A DNA stretch of 64,000 nt from Sabellastarte sp. h YS-2021 (Eukaryota > Annelida > Polychaeta > Sabellida > Sabellidae), in contig OZ024936.1 in assembly GCA_964017235.1 (NCBI GenBank), positions 94,338,537 to 94,402,536 on the forward strand, in the 5' to 3' direction. Under the pieces are notes generated by a model. That model was not told where the DNA came from. It searched no databases and saw nothing but the letters and a program-made list of their open reading frames with translations. Of the stretch, positions 1 through 12,403 are shown piece after piece. Each line of letters begins with the position of its first letter. The first letter of the stretch is position 1. The position numbers and the translations under genes were made by a program.

Positions 1-1884
1 ATAAGTTGGATAGGCTGTCATATTGCTCTCTTGCCCGAGCCCTAGGGGCCACTACAATGAAATCATCAATGTAGGCGTTTATGACAGATCCAGAAGACGC
101 CATGATGTGAGATATGGCGTCGGCCACCATCTGGAACGCTGCAGAGCCGTGCATCCAGCCGAACATGGCCACTGCATCGACGTACAGAGCGTCACGCCAA
201 GATAAACCAAACTTGAGGGCATCAACAGAGTCAACCCTAAGGTTCCTGAAAGCTCTGGCCACATCTATTTTGAAAATTAGTGGATCTTTAACTTGCAAAA
301 TGCGTTCCACTATGTCATCCACAGAAGGAAATTTCAGTGTGAAAGGCCTACCATCAAAGTTGAGCTTATCAACAGCGTCATTTAAAGACTGACCCTTGGG
401 GTAAGACAAATTTAAAATAACCCTTTTGTCACTGGTGTCTTTCAGCCTGGTAAGGAAGGGGGAACAATGGTAATGAGATGACTGAATATTGGTAGAGGGA
501 CCCAAAATAGTACCGAAACTCTGTTCTTTAGCAATGTATTTAGCAATAGCATCAGGATATTGTAGGGCAGTGTGGTGATTAACTACTTTAGTGTTTGTCA
601 AAAGGTCAGGGTGGCCTATGGAAAGAGGAAACCCAAATTTGATGTATTGTAAGAGATGTTTATCTGGATAAGCACTAAGTTCTTTTTCCCAAGCTTCAGT
701 ATTCAAATTTTATAGAATAGGAATACGAGCCATCCTGTAATTAGGAACCCCTGTAGTTCTGATTATGTTAGCTATTTCAATACACTTTTCAACAGAAACA
801 ATGCACACTGGGGGTCTATCAGGACCTATGAATTCAAATGAAGTATCTTCATGGCTAAGTAACCCCACTGTTTTTGATGGAATATATGCGTCATTATCAA
901 CCTGAAAAGTCCTAATAGTATCGGTATCCAGCAAAGCAGTAATACTGTTAGGAATGTGTACTGTAGCTGTTGTGTCATTTGGTGCGTCAAGTACTTGCAA
1001 ATCAACCTCTGAGGGTTGTAAGTCCATAGATATACATAACTCGTCAATGATAGCCTCTATATACTGGGTATAGTCCATGTTGTAATTAACACGTGACCAA
1101 AGGTCCTTTTTATAATCATGAAAGACCTGATTTGGTGTCAAATCAACATTTAAGTCAACAGCCAAAGTTTGATTACAAAACATAACATTTGCTAAACTAC
1201 TGCCAACTACTTGAAAGGGACCTAGGTCCTTGTCACGATATGTATGAAGAAAAATACTACTATCATTATCCTGGTATATGTAATAAACCCAGAACTATGA
1301 CCCCTAGTGTCGTGAACAAATACCACCTGATAAGTGTTAACAACATCCAGAGAATCAATAAAATCCAGGATACAAAGTACTGAAGTATTATCTACCAGTG
1401 AAGCATTAACACTACAATTATCAAACAGTAACTGACATCTACATGTCAAAAATACAATATGACCCACGTCTGGGTGTGCAGGAAGATCAGTAACACTTGT
1501 ATTCAACTGATTATGGGTGTTAGTATCAATACAAAAGCCATAAAGATTTGCATTATGAACATTCATACGTGGGCTAACTAGAGGATAGTGACCAGCATAA
1601 TGACCCCAATAATTATCACAATTCAGTGCAGCCAAAGTATTAATTCCGTGTAAAGCGTCATATGAATTGGTATTGAATACATCAGCGTTATTAGATGTAT
1701 TGTTATATGCAAACAGCTGATTTAGTGCACAAAGGTATTGATCACTGGAAGAGGGGTCATTATGGGGGTTGTTTACACACCAGCTAGACCTTGAATTTCG
1801 TATTTTTTTCACAAAAACAGTGGTGGTGTCATTTACAGTACTATCTATATTGTTAATGTTCCCTCCCCCTCCCCTGTATGCCAA
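1..1884 (-). pseudogene. DIRS-type reverse transcriptase and upstream linker, broken
   Basis: An open stretch at 1884-1222 (Asn-rich, not recognised) leads by a frame change near 1260 into the frame that starts ...DKDLGPFQVVGSSLANV and runs through 1183-710. A single in-frame TAA at 708-710 interrupts it. The same frame then stays open for 707 bases to the window edge. That last part is the RT. It contains LTRLKDTSDKRVILNLSYPKG, then GRPFTLKFPSVDD, KIDVARAFRNL, GWMHGSAAFQ and the catalytic YIDD box at about 70-84. RT copies RNA into DNA; in DIRS elements the product is integrated by a tyrosine recombinase, which is not in view here. The stop and the frameshift mark it as a pseudogene. Confidence 0.75.
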
Positions 1885-1921
1885 AGACTGTCCCTACTGG
1901 TCCAGGTGATGAAGTCTGATC

Positions 1922-3081
1922 CTACTTGCTAATGTTCTGACCTCTGTGTTTTACTTGACATTTAGTTTCTGGATGAGCATAATTTTTCCCCTGCCTGGCA
2001 CAAAATGCACACACATGCTTAAACTGGCCATGATTGTCTTCATGCAAACACACTCCTTCGTTGCAGTACCTACATACTTTCTTTTGGGTAGTGGTCTGGG
2101 ATGAAATCTGTGATGCATTAGCCATGGCGATTTGGGAGGTAAAAAGCCTGTTTAGTGCCCATTGTGTTGCATCTGCCCACTGTAATGATCCCTGTTCAAT
2201 CTCATGCATAGAATTGCCCCACGCACTCCTTACTGCCTGCCAGGGTAGGGATTTGGCGTCCCTGAGCGACAAAATTACTTATAACAACACTTGTTTAACT
2301 AGGAGTGGGTCTTGGATGTGATAGATATTAGATAGCTGTCCCACAGCCCATTCTTGAATTGATAAGTCATAATATAGGGTACGCTTACGACTACCAATCC
2401 CATGAAACTCCTCATTGGGCCACCTTAACTTGGGCACTGCAGTGAGAGTATCTGTAGCATTGAATCTCCCAGATTTTTTGTGTGTGGGCTTACCTTGTGT
2501 GGCCTCAGCCCTAGAACTGGCCTCCAGTGATGAAAGGATGTGAGATACTGACTGTGAAATTGTAGGGTTAGCCTGAATAGCGTTGACATCTGGTATGATG
2601 GCGTCATGTAGGTGACTGTTGTGAGATGAGTGATCTGTAGGACCAGGTAGACCAGTACTGTTAGTGACAACTTGAGAGGGTTCAGCCTGAGAAGAACTTA
2701 AGCTGGTTGCAGATGTGTGTGGAGGCCCTGTCGGTTGAGTAGTATTTGGCACTGTATGCATGGTGAGTAGTCCCTGTCCTAAAGTAGCGTTGGTAGCTTG
2801 CAAGGTAGTGGGATTACCACTCTTTTCAATAACGCTGAATTTGTGGCATCAATTTTCTGAAGATATGCTAATACTGTATCATTTCCTGTTACTGTATCAC
2901 TACTGGATGGGGGTGTTTGAGAAGAAGAGACAGTAATTACAATAGTACCCCCTGATGGCGTCAAGAAAGATTCATTAAGATCCATATCTGTGGATTTGGT
3001 AGCTGTGGTACTGTTTTTTGCTTTGGCAGAAGTTGTTTTCTTGCGTCCTGTATCAACAGCTTTCTTACTCCTCTTAGGCAT
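1922..3081 (-). pseudogene. DIRS-type gag-like protein, frameshifted
   Basis: Translation starts well at MPKRSKKAVDTGRKK (ATG 3079-3081), a basic N-terminus, followed by a Ser/Thr/Pro-rich stretch. The frame breaks near 2800, continues in a second frame to a stop at 2279, and continues again from 2272 in a third frame to a stop at 1922. The last part carries a Cys/His cluster: CRYC, then HVCAFC, then HPETKC. This arrangement is seen in gag proteins of tyrosine-recombinase retroelements, where it is thought to bind nucleic acid. Breaks at about 2800 and 2275 mean that no full protein can be made. The assignment to gag rests on the zinc cluster and on its position just upstream of the RT. Confidence 0.65.
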
Positions 3082-3102
3082 GATAGATCGATGTATACAC
3101 AA

Positions 3103-4548
3103 AAGATAAAATATAAAACTCTTAAGTTAAAATGCAGTTGTTGCTTCTTGGAAATCTAAATCCAAAGTGACAACAATGGGTAATGGCGCCAAATGGAAGG
3201 TCAAACATCGATTGGGGTAGAGGTATTAGCAATAGGGTTCAATGTATTTGTATTTAAGGTAGTGGTCAAATGTTAAGCTTAAGGTAGGAGACGAAACTGC
3301 CACAGCAGGCCCCTATCACGCCATGCTCTCCAAATTTTAACCAGTTTCCCTGTGGCCAGCATTTGGTGACATGTACAGTGAATGTAAGAGAGACTTATTG
3401 AATGATATTTTCAAAACTATATATCACGAATCAAGATTTTACAATAATTTATGAGTGGTACAAGTTTTGTATTATTATTTTTTATTTTATATGAGAAATA
3501 TTTTACTTTTATTATTCCCCATTAAGTGAGCTTAATAAGTAAAATTAATCCAAACTTTAGAAAGAATGCCAAAAGGCTCTCATTTTATAGAGGCACCAGT
3601 GAATATAAAGATTTAATTTTTAAGTTAGCTTTTTCTAAAATTTCTACATTATCACTGGCACAGAGATTACCCCAAAAATATGTCCTCATCTATAGTATTA
3701 TTGTAATTAGGTCAAGTTCAGCAGGTGGTGGATAATAAATTATAATACAATCCATTATTCATATGATACACAAGATATTATACTGTCAAAATCCTGATTG
3801 CAAAAAAAAGCTCATTGAATTTGTTTTGTTGTTGCATTTGTAAATCAAAAAATCTCTTTTTTTTAAAGTGGCTTCTAGTTATATGTGCAATAAAATATAA
3901 ACCCCTTGATAGTGAAATTTTCATTTTAGGATGAAAAGACCAGTCAGATTTCATTGCTGGCACATTTGCAGTTGTTATTTACCAGAATTGTATCAGAACT
4001 AACTGCTGAGATATCGCATACCTTATATTTGACAATGAAATAATCTATAAATCATAAAATTAATAGCAGTGGCACTGTTTCGATATGTACCTTTCTTGTT
4101 TGACATTTGCTATGTGTATATCAAAATGTTTAACTTAACATTTATACTTGGCACTGGAGAGAATAATTTAAGAGACTGATATGGGATTTAAATGATAAAA
4201 AAACAAAAGATGTGATGGCAATAATTTGAATCCTTTGGTGAATCCACTCCACCAGCTGTTTACTTCAAGAGTTCACTAATTTTTAAACAGGACAATAGTT
4301 TCGGAATTTGCAGTAACTATTTCTTTGCCAGTATATAAAACTATGGCTTATATATACAGAACATAATTTATATACCAAACACTGAAACTTGTTTAGTCTG
4401 ATAATACTTCTCCCATTCTATATTCTCACCTCGCTACATGACAACGTATTTTTGAAGGTTAAATGTTATACTTATCCTGGGTTCACACTCCCCCGCCTGT
4501 CGTGTCTGAAGTAATTGTGATCCTTTTGTCTTTGTCATAGTATTTTAT
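3103..4548. other. No gene seen
   Basis: AT-rich sequence. The first 250 bases may be the 5' terminal region of the DIRS-type element, since gag begins at 3081, but I see no repeat to prove it. The rest shows only short spurious frames. Confidence 0.6.
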
Positions 4549-5935
4549 ATTTCTACTCAGTGCAATATCTCCTTTGCTGCAGCACTCAGAATAGTAATTG
4601 ACTCATCCCAATTGCACAAGTACAGCCCAAGGCCACAAGTGACTGACATTCCCCTAACTAAAAGTCTCAGGGATGTTCATTCATCAATGTCCCTGATGTT
4701 AGTTAGTCTGCCACTGGGGGTAGGATGCAATGCAAGAGGATTGTTTTGTTAATGTGGTCTTGTGAATGATTGTGGATCAGCCTCTATCTTGGTTTGAACC
4801 CATGTCTTCTGTGTTCCTAGGTTAGCGTGTTACTTGCTGGGTAAGACAGCGAACATATGTCCAAAAAGGATCATTTATGAATGACTTCATATTTTTGGAT
4901 TTTTTTCATAACCCCAAAGTAGGTCAACCATTGCAAAAAAGTGCTATCCTCATAATCCCACACTTACACCCACAATCAATGCTCTGGTAGTTTGGGACAG
5001 TTTATGATATCTGGGATGACTTCTTTGATGAATGCAAAAGAAACTGATGAGACCATCAGATTGGGGGTCAGCCTATAAAGATCTTTTTTGAAATGACAGG
5101 GTTACATGGGGGGTGTTATATCAGAAAGGTGTGAATGGTGTGATGAACTACACCAGGTATAGGACTCATGTAAAATGTAGCCCACTTCTTCATGGGTTGT
5201 TGCACCAAACTTAATGCACCTCAGTGATTCTGTATTTTCAAATAACACTTCTTCTTAATAAAAGTAAACATGGTAAAGCGATAATATAATTTGTACATAA
5301 AATCAGTACCCCAACTTGGCACAATTTGTATACACAAACTGTCACTTTATTTATTTATTTGGGGTTTTACATCGCTTTCAACACTGCACAGGTCATATCA
5401 AGATGGGCAGTTGGGAGGGCAGAGGATGCCCATACATACAGTTGGTCAAGGTTCTGTACTGTAAACTGCCGACCAATGGCAAACAACTACCAGCTTAATC
5501 CCACTTGAGGTCAGGCCGGGAACCGAACCCTGATCTCAGAGGTGGAGGTGAGAGTGTTACCACTCAGCCACCATGGCCCTACACAAACTGTCGAAGATAC
5601 ACTGAAACTGTCGAGGAAATTGCTGTCATGACATAAACTGAACATTGGATCTTCATCAAGCAGTAACTCAAAAACTATCCATTGGATCACGGGACATATA
5701 TTCACACAACATGCGGCTTATCCCTGGCTCAATTCTCCTAAAAGATAACCTCTACCACACTGGGACCTCCGAAATGTTTTAGAAATTTTTTAACATTGTG
5801 TGGATATTTTACTACAATCAATTACAAAACTTGTTAGGTTGTGTTGAGCTAAGGGAATGTTTCCTCGAAAATTCAAGGTGGTTGTGACTGCCCTCATAAA
5901 GAAAGCATCACTTGTAAGCGAAGATTTGAAGAACT
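4549..5935. repeat. Tandem duplication, copy 1
   Basis: This block repeats directly downstream as copy 2, beginning in both cases at ATTTCTACTCAGTGCAATAT and ending in the LINE-like coding sequence around GAAGAACTG. The two differ by scattered substitutions. They also differ by indels: copy 1 lacks about 45 bases present at 6308-6355 and about 85 bases present near 6690-6780. Copy 1 alone carries a SINE (5344-5580). The right end translates as a fragment of LINE reverse transcriptase (TALIKKAS... ). Confidence 0.85.
5344..5580 (-). mobile_element. tRNA-derived SINE with target-site duplication
   Basis: Read on the minus strand, the head has an RNA polymerase III A box (TGGCTGAGTGG) and a B box (GGTTCGGTTCCC). 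A body follows, then a tail ending GTAAAACCCCAAATAAATAAA. It is flanked by a perfect 12-base duplication, ACACAAACTGTC (5332-5343 and 5581-5592). The empty site survives in the downstream duplicate at about 6831-6842, which proves the insertion. The tail probably serves for recognition by a partner LINE. Confidence 0.9.
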
Positions 5936-8056
5936 GATTATTTCTACTCAGTGCAATATCTCCTTTACTGCAGCACTCAAAATAGTAATTGACTCATCCC
6001 AATTGCACAAGTACAGCCCAAGCCCTCAAGTGACTGACATCACCCTAACTAAAAGACATAGTCTCAGGGATGTCCATTCATCAATGTTCCTGAGGTTAGT
6101 TAGCCAGCCACTGGGGGTAGGATGATGCAAGAGGATTGTTTTGTTAATGTGGTCTTGTGAATGATTGTGGATCAGCCTCTACCTTGGTTTGAACCCATGT
6201 CTTCTATGTTCCTAAGTTAGTGTGTTACTTGCTGGACAAGACAGCAAACATATGCCCAAAAAGGATCATTTATGATTGACTTTGTATTTTTGGATTTTTT
6301 TCATAACAGCCACAGAGATTATGATACAGTTTTAACACGTTATATTGTAACACCCAAAAGTAGGTCAAACATTGCAAAAAAATTGCGATCCTCATAATCC
6401 CACACTTACACCCACAATCAATGCTCTGGTAGTTTGGGACAGTTTATAATATCTGGGACGACTTCTTTGATGAATGCAAAAGAAACTGATGGGACATTCA
6501 GATTGGGGTCAACCTATAAAGGCCTTTTTTGAAATGACGGGGTAACATGGGGATGTTTATATCGGAAAGTGTGAATGGTGTGACCAATTACACCAGGCAT
6601 AGGACTCATGTAAAATGTAGCACACTTTTCCATGGGGTTTTGCACCTCAGTGATTCTGTATTTTCAAATAACACTTCTTAATATAAGTAAACATGATACA
6701 GCTTTCTCAACCTTGTTACACTCAACCCAATAATGGGAGGGGTGCAGTATTGTAAACATATCCGTTTTTAAAGGGCAAACATATAATTTGTACATAAAAT
6801 CAGTGCCCCAACTTGGCATAATTTGCATACACAAACTGTCAAAGATACACTAAAACTGTCAATGAAATTGCTGTCATGACATCAACTTTATTGTCTTTGG
6901 CTCTAAGGCTCAGCGTCAGAAGATTTCCTCCCATTTTCCTGTTAGTATTCTTGGTAGCCTTCTTCATCCAGTTGATTTGGTCAGAAATCTAGGGGAGTGG
7001 TTTGATGCAGAATTTTCCTTCTCTGAACATGTCAAGATGACTTGCAAATCGTGCTTTCTCCAGATGCGCGACCTTCGTAGAATAAGACAGTATCTTACTC
7101 CAGAAGTGGCTGTCCTTGCTGCAAATGCCTTGGTTAGTAGTCGTTTAGACTACTGCAACTCTCCGTTTAGGGGTTTGTCATGTTTCAATCAGCACAAATT
7201 GCAAATACCCTTGCTCGTATTGTTAGAAATCATAGAAAGTATGCTCATGTTACACCCATTCTGAAGCAACTCCACTGGCTGCCCGTTAAATATAGATGTA
7301 TGTTCAAAACTGCAACACTAGTTTATAAGTTTTTACATAGTGGTTCTCCTTCCTATTTTCAACCATTCTTGTCACTCAGCAGTTGTTCCTATAGCACCAG
7401 GTGTAGTCACCCAGAGCATCAATACCTTACTGTTCCTCCTTTCCGCTCATCAGTCTTCAAGTCAGTTAAACATTTTGATCACAGCTTTGCCTTTGATGCT
7501 CCTAAGATCTGGAATAAACTCCCTCATGATGTGCACAGTGTAACATCAGTTGCCTCCTTCAGAAAGAAGCTTAAAACTTACCTGTTTGCAAAAGCATATC
7601 CCCCATATCCTCTCCTGTCACCCTGTGTCTCCTTGGTCTGACCTGGCTATGTCCTCGGATTAATGTTAACTGCCTTGCTTTATGTTCAGTTGCAATTTAG
7701 AGTCCATCAGTGATGGAGATTAAGTGCTATAAAAGTCCACATTAGATTAGATTAGAACTGAATATTGGATGTTCAGTAACTCAAAAACTATCCATTGGAT
7801 CACGGGACATATTTTCACACAACATGCAGCTTATCCCTGGCTCCATGCTACCTAAAGATAACCTGTACCACATTGTGACATACCAAATGTTTTTAGAGAT
7901 TTTTTAACATTTTGTGGATATTTTACTGCCGTCAATTACAAAACTTGTCAGTTTGTTTTAGCTAAGTGAGTGTTTCCTTGAAAATTCAAGAAAGTGGTTG
8001 TTACTGCCCTCATAAAGAAAGCATCACTTCCAAGCCAAGATTTAAAGAACTAGCAA
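5936..8056. repeat. Tandem duplication, copy 2 (interrupted by a LINE tail)
   Basis: Second copy of the block at 4549-5935. It lacks the SINE but is split at about 6883 by a LINE 3' fragment that ends at about 7760. After the insertion the duplicated sequence resumes at AACTGAATATTGGATG and runs into a LINE RT remnant. Confidence 0.85.
6884..7760 (+). mobile_element. LINE (CR1/L2/Jockey-like) 3' fragment with short-repeat tail
   Basis: The C-terminal part of a non-LTR retrotransposon ORF2, 5' truncated. Frame one (about 6950-7200) gives VRNLGEWFDAEFSF, then ANALVSSRLDYCNS. After a frameshift near 7195, frame two (to 7641) gives NTLARIV, HVTPILKQLHWLPV, LVYKFLHSG and APKIWNKLPHDV. These are the standard landmarks behind the RT of CR1/L2-like elements. 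A 3' UTR of about 100 bases ends in ATTAGATTAG repeats, a typical LINE tail. 5' truncation and a tail suggest ordinary target-primed insertion. I could not find a clear target duplication. Confidence 0.8.
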
Positions 8057-8930
8057 TGGTATCAGGACTATGTTTCATGTCAAAAGGGGTGGAGTGGGTA
8101 TTTGTCAAAGAGCTAATGCAACTTAACAACAGAAACAATCTTGATAATCCTAAAGAACCTGCATACAAAACTGGTCACTCCACTGAAACTGCCCTACCGC
8201 ATATCAAAAACGAGATTCATCTCTTACTATCATGTGGCAAGCCCAATGCACTTGTATTACTCGATCTGTCAACTGCATTTGACAAAATTGACCATACTAC
8301 TCTTCTTAATAGTCTTAAACAAATGGTTCATTATGTCTGGCACAGCCTTGATTTGGTCACATTCTCTTTTAGCCACCGATTCTATGCAATTAAAGTTGGG
8401 CCAACATAATTCATGCCTTCTAGATGTTCAATAATGGATGTTGTCAAGAATGCTCAAATTAAACCCTGACAAAACAAAGTTTATCATCTTTGGATCTCAC
8501 GCTCAACTCAAGAAATTATATTCGCACTTCCATGTCACAATATTTGCTGGTTTCATGCATCCAGCAGTTGTTGTAAAGAACCTTAGTGTCTGGCCCTGAT
8601 CATGTTCACAATATTTGTAGACTTGCGTCATTCAAAAAAGTGATCTCAGGCAGGTTAGATGGTATCTGATGGATGAGGCTGCTATTCTGGCGACTAATAA
8701 CTTGGTGAGCAGTCACTTTGACTACTGTCTTCAGAAGTCTGTCCAGCATCGACATGTACAAACTGCAGTGTATCCAAAGCATACTTCCCAGGATTGTCAC
8801 AAACTGTAATAGATACACACAGGCATCTCCTATTCTCCAACAACACTGGCTCCCAGTTGAATTTCTCAGTATCTCCAAAATGACAACTCTCGTTTAAAAG
8901 TTTCTTAGAAATTAGATCCCACATCCCAGC
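7966..8930 (+). pseudogene. LINE reverse transcriptase remnant
   Basis: Decayed middle and end of a CR1/L2-like ORF2. Visible pieces are VSGLCFMSKGVEW, AYKTGHSTETALPHIKNEI and LVLLDLSTAFDKIDHTTLL (the first RT aspartate region). After a large internal loss come LNPDKTKFIIFGSHAQLKK, a piece reading SHFDYC and LQQHWLPVEF. Frames change several times. The YADD box region seems to have been deleted. A direct repeat of about 120 bases (8545-8660 and 8940-9075) lies over its end. Confidence 0.75.
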
Positions 8931-8939
8931 TAGGATATT

Positions 8940-9075
8940 TGGTAATTTCATGCATCCAGCATTTGTTTAAAGAACCCCGGTGTCTGGTTTAATGCTTATT
9001 TCTCCTTTGCTGGTCATGTCTGCAATATTTGTAAGACATGTTTCATTCAAATGTGTGATCTCAGGTGGGTTAGAT
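8940..9075. repeat. Second copy of a LINE segment (first at 8545-8660)
   Basis: Both segments read TTTCATGCATCCAGCA, then TGTCTGG, ACAATATTTGTA or GCAATATTTGTA, and GTGATCTCAGG. They are a small direct duplication of LINE ORF2 sequence about 395 bases apart. Confidence 0.7.
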
Positions 9076-9219
9076 AGTGAGAAAACAATGAAGTGTATCA
9101 GTCACTATATTAAAACTTTAAGTCACAATGAGTCATGTGATGTATTGCCTTACACTATATAATATTGTTTATATTGTGTTTCGAAAGTTAAATGGTGAAC
9201 TTTCACGTGCACCTGTACA

Positions 9220-9419
9220 NNNNNNNNNNNNNNNNNNNNNNNNNNNNNNNNNNNNNNNNNNNNNNNNNNNNNNNNNNNNNNNNNNNNNNNNNNNNNNNNN
9301 NNNNNNNNNNNNNNNNNNNNNNNNNNNNNNNNNNNNNNNNNNNNNNNNNNNNNNNNNNNNNNNNNNNNNNNNNNNNNNNNNNNNNNNNNNNNNNNNNNNN
9401 NNNNNNNNNNNNNNNNNNN
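9220..9419. other. Assembly gap (200 N)
   Basis: Exactly 200 unspecified bases, a conventional scaffold gap size, so the true length is unknown. It abuts a minisatellite, which probably caused the break. Confidence 0.99.
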
Positions 9420-10320
9420 GCGTTTTTTGAGTAAGAGTCTGGAAACAGAAATGTTGATTGACAAATGGACAAATAAACAGATGGAATTACACCAATTTTG
9501 ACAGGAACCTAGCTATGATAGTGATCTATCTCCCTGTCAAGTTTGAATTCGATTGGACAAAGCATTTTCAAGTTAGAGTCTGGAAACAGAAATCTTGATG
9601 GACAGACAAATCGACAAAAATCGGACAAACAAATGGACAGAATTACACCAATTTTGACAGGAACCTAGCTATGATAGTGATCTATCTCCCTGTCAAGCTT
9701 GAATTCGATTGGACAAAGCATTTTCAAGTTAGAGTCGATTGGACAAACTGTTTTCGAGTTAGAGTCCGGAAACGGAAATTTTGACAGATTTCGAGTTAGA
9801 GTCCGGAAACGGAAATGTTGACGGACAAAAAACAGATAAACGAACAGACGGAATTACACCAATTTCTAATCTATTTCCCTGTCAAGTTTGAATTCAATTG
9901 GACAAACCATTTTTGAGTTAGAGTCCGAAAATGGAAATTTGGACAGATTTTGAGTTAGAGTCTGGAAACAGAAATGTTGACGGACAAACCAACAGGCGGA
10001 ATTACACCAATTTTGAAACGAACCTATCTATGATGGTGATCTATCTCCCTGTGTAGTTTGAATTCGATTGGACAAATCATTTTCAAGTTATAGTCCAGAA
10101 ATGGAAATTTTGATGGACCGACAAACAGACAAACGAACAGACGGAATTACACCAGTTTTGAAAGGATCCTGGCTATGATGGTGATCTATCTCCCTGTCAA
10201 GTGTGAATTCGATTGGACAAACCATTTTCAAGTTAGAGTCCGAAAATAAAAATGTGGACAGACGGACGTCGGAAACATCAACCTAATAGGTGGGTTGGTT
10301 ACATGCAACCCGCCTAAAAT
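9420..10320 (+). repeat. Minisatellite, about 145-156 bp unit, ending in a hairpin
   Basis: Imperfect direct repeats marked by AATTACACCA at 9485, 9641, 9852, 10000 and 10144, and by GATCTATCTCCCTGT and TTTCAAGTTAGAGTC. The array ends in a short palindrome at 10287-10316 (TAGGTGGGTTG / CAACCCGCCTA around 8 bases). A minisatellite ending in a hairpin fits a non-autonomous Helitron-like element. The left part is lost in the gap. Confidence 0.75.
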
Positions 10321-10394
10321 ATTATAACTAAATAAGAAACTACACCTCCACGTCGGAGAACCGAAGCAAATTTGTATCCAATTGAATAATCATT

Positions 10395-10535
10395 TGAACT
10401 TGAAGGATGGCCCAAAGGTCAAGTCTGACATCAGAAGAATCTCAGCTCATGATATCCTGCAAGTTGGTTTCACATTGCAAACCTCTAGGATCAATAATAA
10501 ATGAGTTATAAGCACTTTTAATGTCCGCTGTGTGG
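10395..10535 (+). repeat. Single degenerate unit of the 147-bp satellite
   Basis: Recognisable pieces of the monomer found at 18-21 kb: GCCCAAAGGTCAAGTCTGAC, AGAAGAATCTCAGCTCATGAT, AACCTCTAGGATCAATAATAA and GAGTTATAAGCACTTTTAA. An isolated old copy. Confidence 0.75.
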
Positions 10536-12084
10536 GTTACTGTGACACTCCGTGGATGACCTTGAATTAAGAGCTTCAAGGTCAAATGTCTGCAAGGTTG
10601 TAGAGGACATGTATATCTGTTACACACATCACCTATGAAGAGATTCAACCTTCTACCTATAAGAAACAGCCAGTAGAAAAATTTAGATAATTTTCAAAGA
10701 TATACCCGCATCGGCTATCTTGTTTTTCAGAATGAGGCTAATTTCAGGCCCCGAGAAGCCTACTCCCCAATGAAGATATCCTGCAAATTTGGTGAACCTA
10801 GCTGGTGTAGGTTTTCTCTAAGAGTGTTAACGCCAAAAATCTCTCTACACGTGGCAGCGGGTGGCGTAGCAAATGCTAAACCAAAGTATGCCTCCAGTGG
10901 ATACAATTATCAAATGCCAAGATAGGAGCTTTCTATCTATTACAAACTGGGAACCAGAGTAATTTTAGCTTTTAAAAGTCCACTTACAACCGAAACCTAA
11001 GTTAAGTCTGGAGCCATGTTTGTTTGCATTGTCAGTGACCTACTTACTATTGCACGGAAGTGATACAAAACCTCACAACTACTCTACAGGAAAACTCTTG
11101 TTTTATGTGACTTTGTTCATTTTATTTTTATTTTCCACTGCATAAATGTAGTTTTGTGCCTACATATTAAGTTTTAATCATTTCTTGAATTAACATGGGC
11201 CACTTCTGCACACTTCTCTAATATTGCCCATGATTTATTTTTAAAGTTGATGAAATATCAATCGATGCAGCACCCTGAATTTTCATTCAATACTGGTACT
11301 CTTTTTGGCATTCGATCCGTTTTCTGATTTAATTTACATGTAACTTCAACCAGTTTCCTCACATTTTAAAATATCTGCTTTCCAAAACGCCGATGGGCAA
11401 TATGGCCAAATATTTGCAGTTGTCAAGGAAGGACATCTGTCCAAAATATCAATGAAACATATGGTTTCATCATATTTTAAAAACAATAAAAGATTTTATG
11501 GTGAGTTATTTTCTTAATTTTTGAAGGTAATAGATAATCAAACTAGATCAAAGTTCACAAGTCTGTAGAGATACCAAACTTTGAAGCTGAAATTCTGAAC
11601 GATTGCAAAGTAAAAAATTAAGGCTGAGATTGAGCAGTCGACACTCGCTGAGCAAGGCAAATTTCACGAAAATTCAATCCCAATTCTCACAATCGAGCGC
11701 TCATGTGTCTGTAACGACCTACAGAACTGGTTACATATTAGTTAATAATACATAAATAACACACCTTACTTACATTAAATCACATAATCCACCATTTTAA
11801 CATAATATTAAGTATATTATATGGTGAGATCACCTAATTCAAACAATTCAAAGCTTTTATCTTTATTTTTATTTGTTTACGGGAGCCGCCATATTGGATG
11901 TTGCTTCCTGTTGATGTGGATACTAAACTTCCCGAGTGCTCGATGTCGAGTTAAATTTTTATCTGCGAGCAATCGACCCAAATTATTTGTACTCGTCACA
12001 TCCCTAGTGCAAATCTTTATATGCCGGAATAAAAACTATGGAAATTGTGGCAATATTTGTGGATAATGGCTCGATCAAGTGCCA
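10536..12084. other. No gene seen
   Basis: AT-rich, non-coding in appearance. Only short frames without recognisable motifs. Confidence 0.6.
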
Positions 12085-12097
12085 TTGTTTCAATTTA

Positions 12098-12279
12098 TTT
12101 ATGTTATTAATTTATCTATTTATTTGGGGTTTTGCATCGTTTTCAACACTGTAAGGCTCATATAACGACAGGTAGTTTGTGAGCAGAGGTAACCAATATA
12201 TATTTCCCACATAAGGTTTGAACCACTGACCTCAGACATGGGAGACGAATGTGTTACCACTGCGCTACCATGGCCAACT
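12098..12279 (-). mobile_element. tRNA-derived SINE
   Basis: Same family as the copy at 5344. On the minus strand it begins GGCCATGGTAGCGCAGTGG, with a B-box-like GGTTCAAACC, and ends in the CCCCAAATAAATA tail. A 13-base near-perfect duplication flanks it (TTGTTTCAATTTA at 12085, TTGTTTCAGTTTA at 12280). Confidence 0.85.
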
Positions 12280-12355
12280 TTGTTTCAGTTTAATGGTTAG
12301 TACATGTAAAAGACCTTGACCCCAATGCATAAAATGATAATCTAATGGGAAACTA

Positions 12356-12403
12356 TTTTTTTTATTTATTTTTTTTTTTTTTTTGGGGGGGGGGGGGGGG
12401 GGG
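12356..12403 (+). repeat. Poly-T then poly-G run
   Basis: About 29 mostly T bases followed by 19 G. Real length is uncertain because such runs are prone to sequencing and assembly error. Confidence 0.8.

Larger units (their letters stand above)
1..3102 (-). mobile_element. Decayed DIRS-type retrotransposon, cut by window start
   Basis: Read on the minus strand, this stretch holds a gag-like protein (from 3081 downwards), a linker ORF and then a reverse transcriptase that continues off position 1. The RT has the wording typical of tyrosine-recombinase (DIRS) retroelements rather than of Gypsy or LINE: KIDVARAFRNLRVD followed by AYIDDFIVV. The gag ends in a Cys/His cluster of the DIRS kind. 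Several frameshifts and a stop codon show that this copy is dead. The RNase H, methyltransferase-like and tyrosine recombinase parts, and the terminal repeats that would prove DIRS membership, lie outside the window. Ngaro or another YR-retroelement group is the main alternative. Confidence 0.75.

Noticed and set aside
6884..7760. Second DIRS or Gypsy element
   Set aside because: The motifs (LDYCNS, LHWLPV, APKIWNKLP) are those of non-LTR elements, and it ends in a short-repeat tail without LTR.
9128..9472. ORFs crossing 9220-9419
   Set aside because: They consist mostly of unknown bases in the assembly gap.
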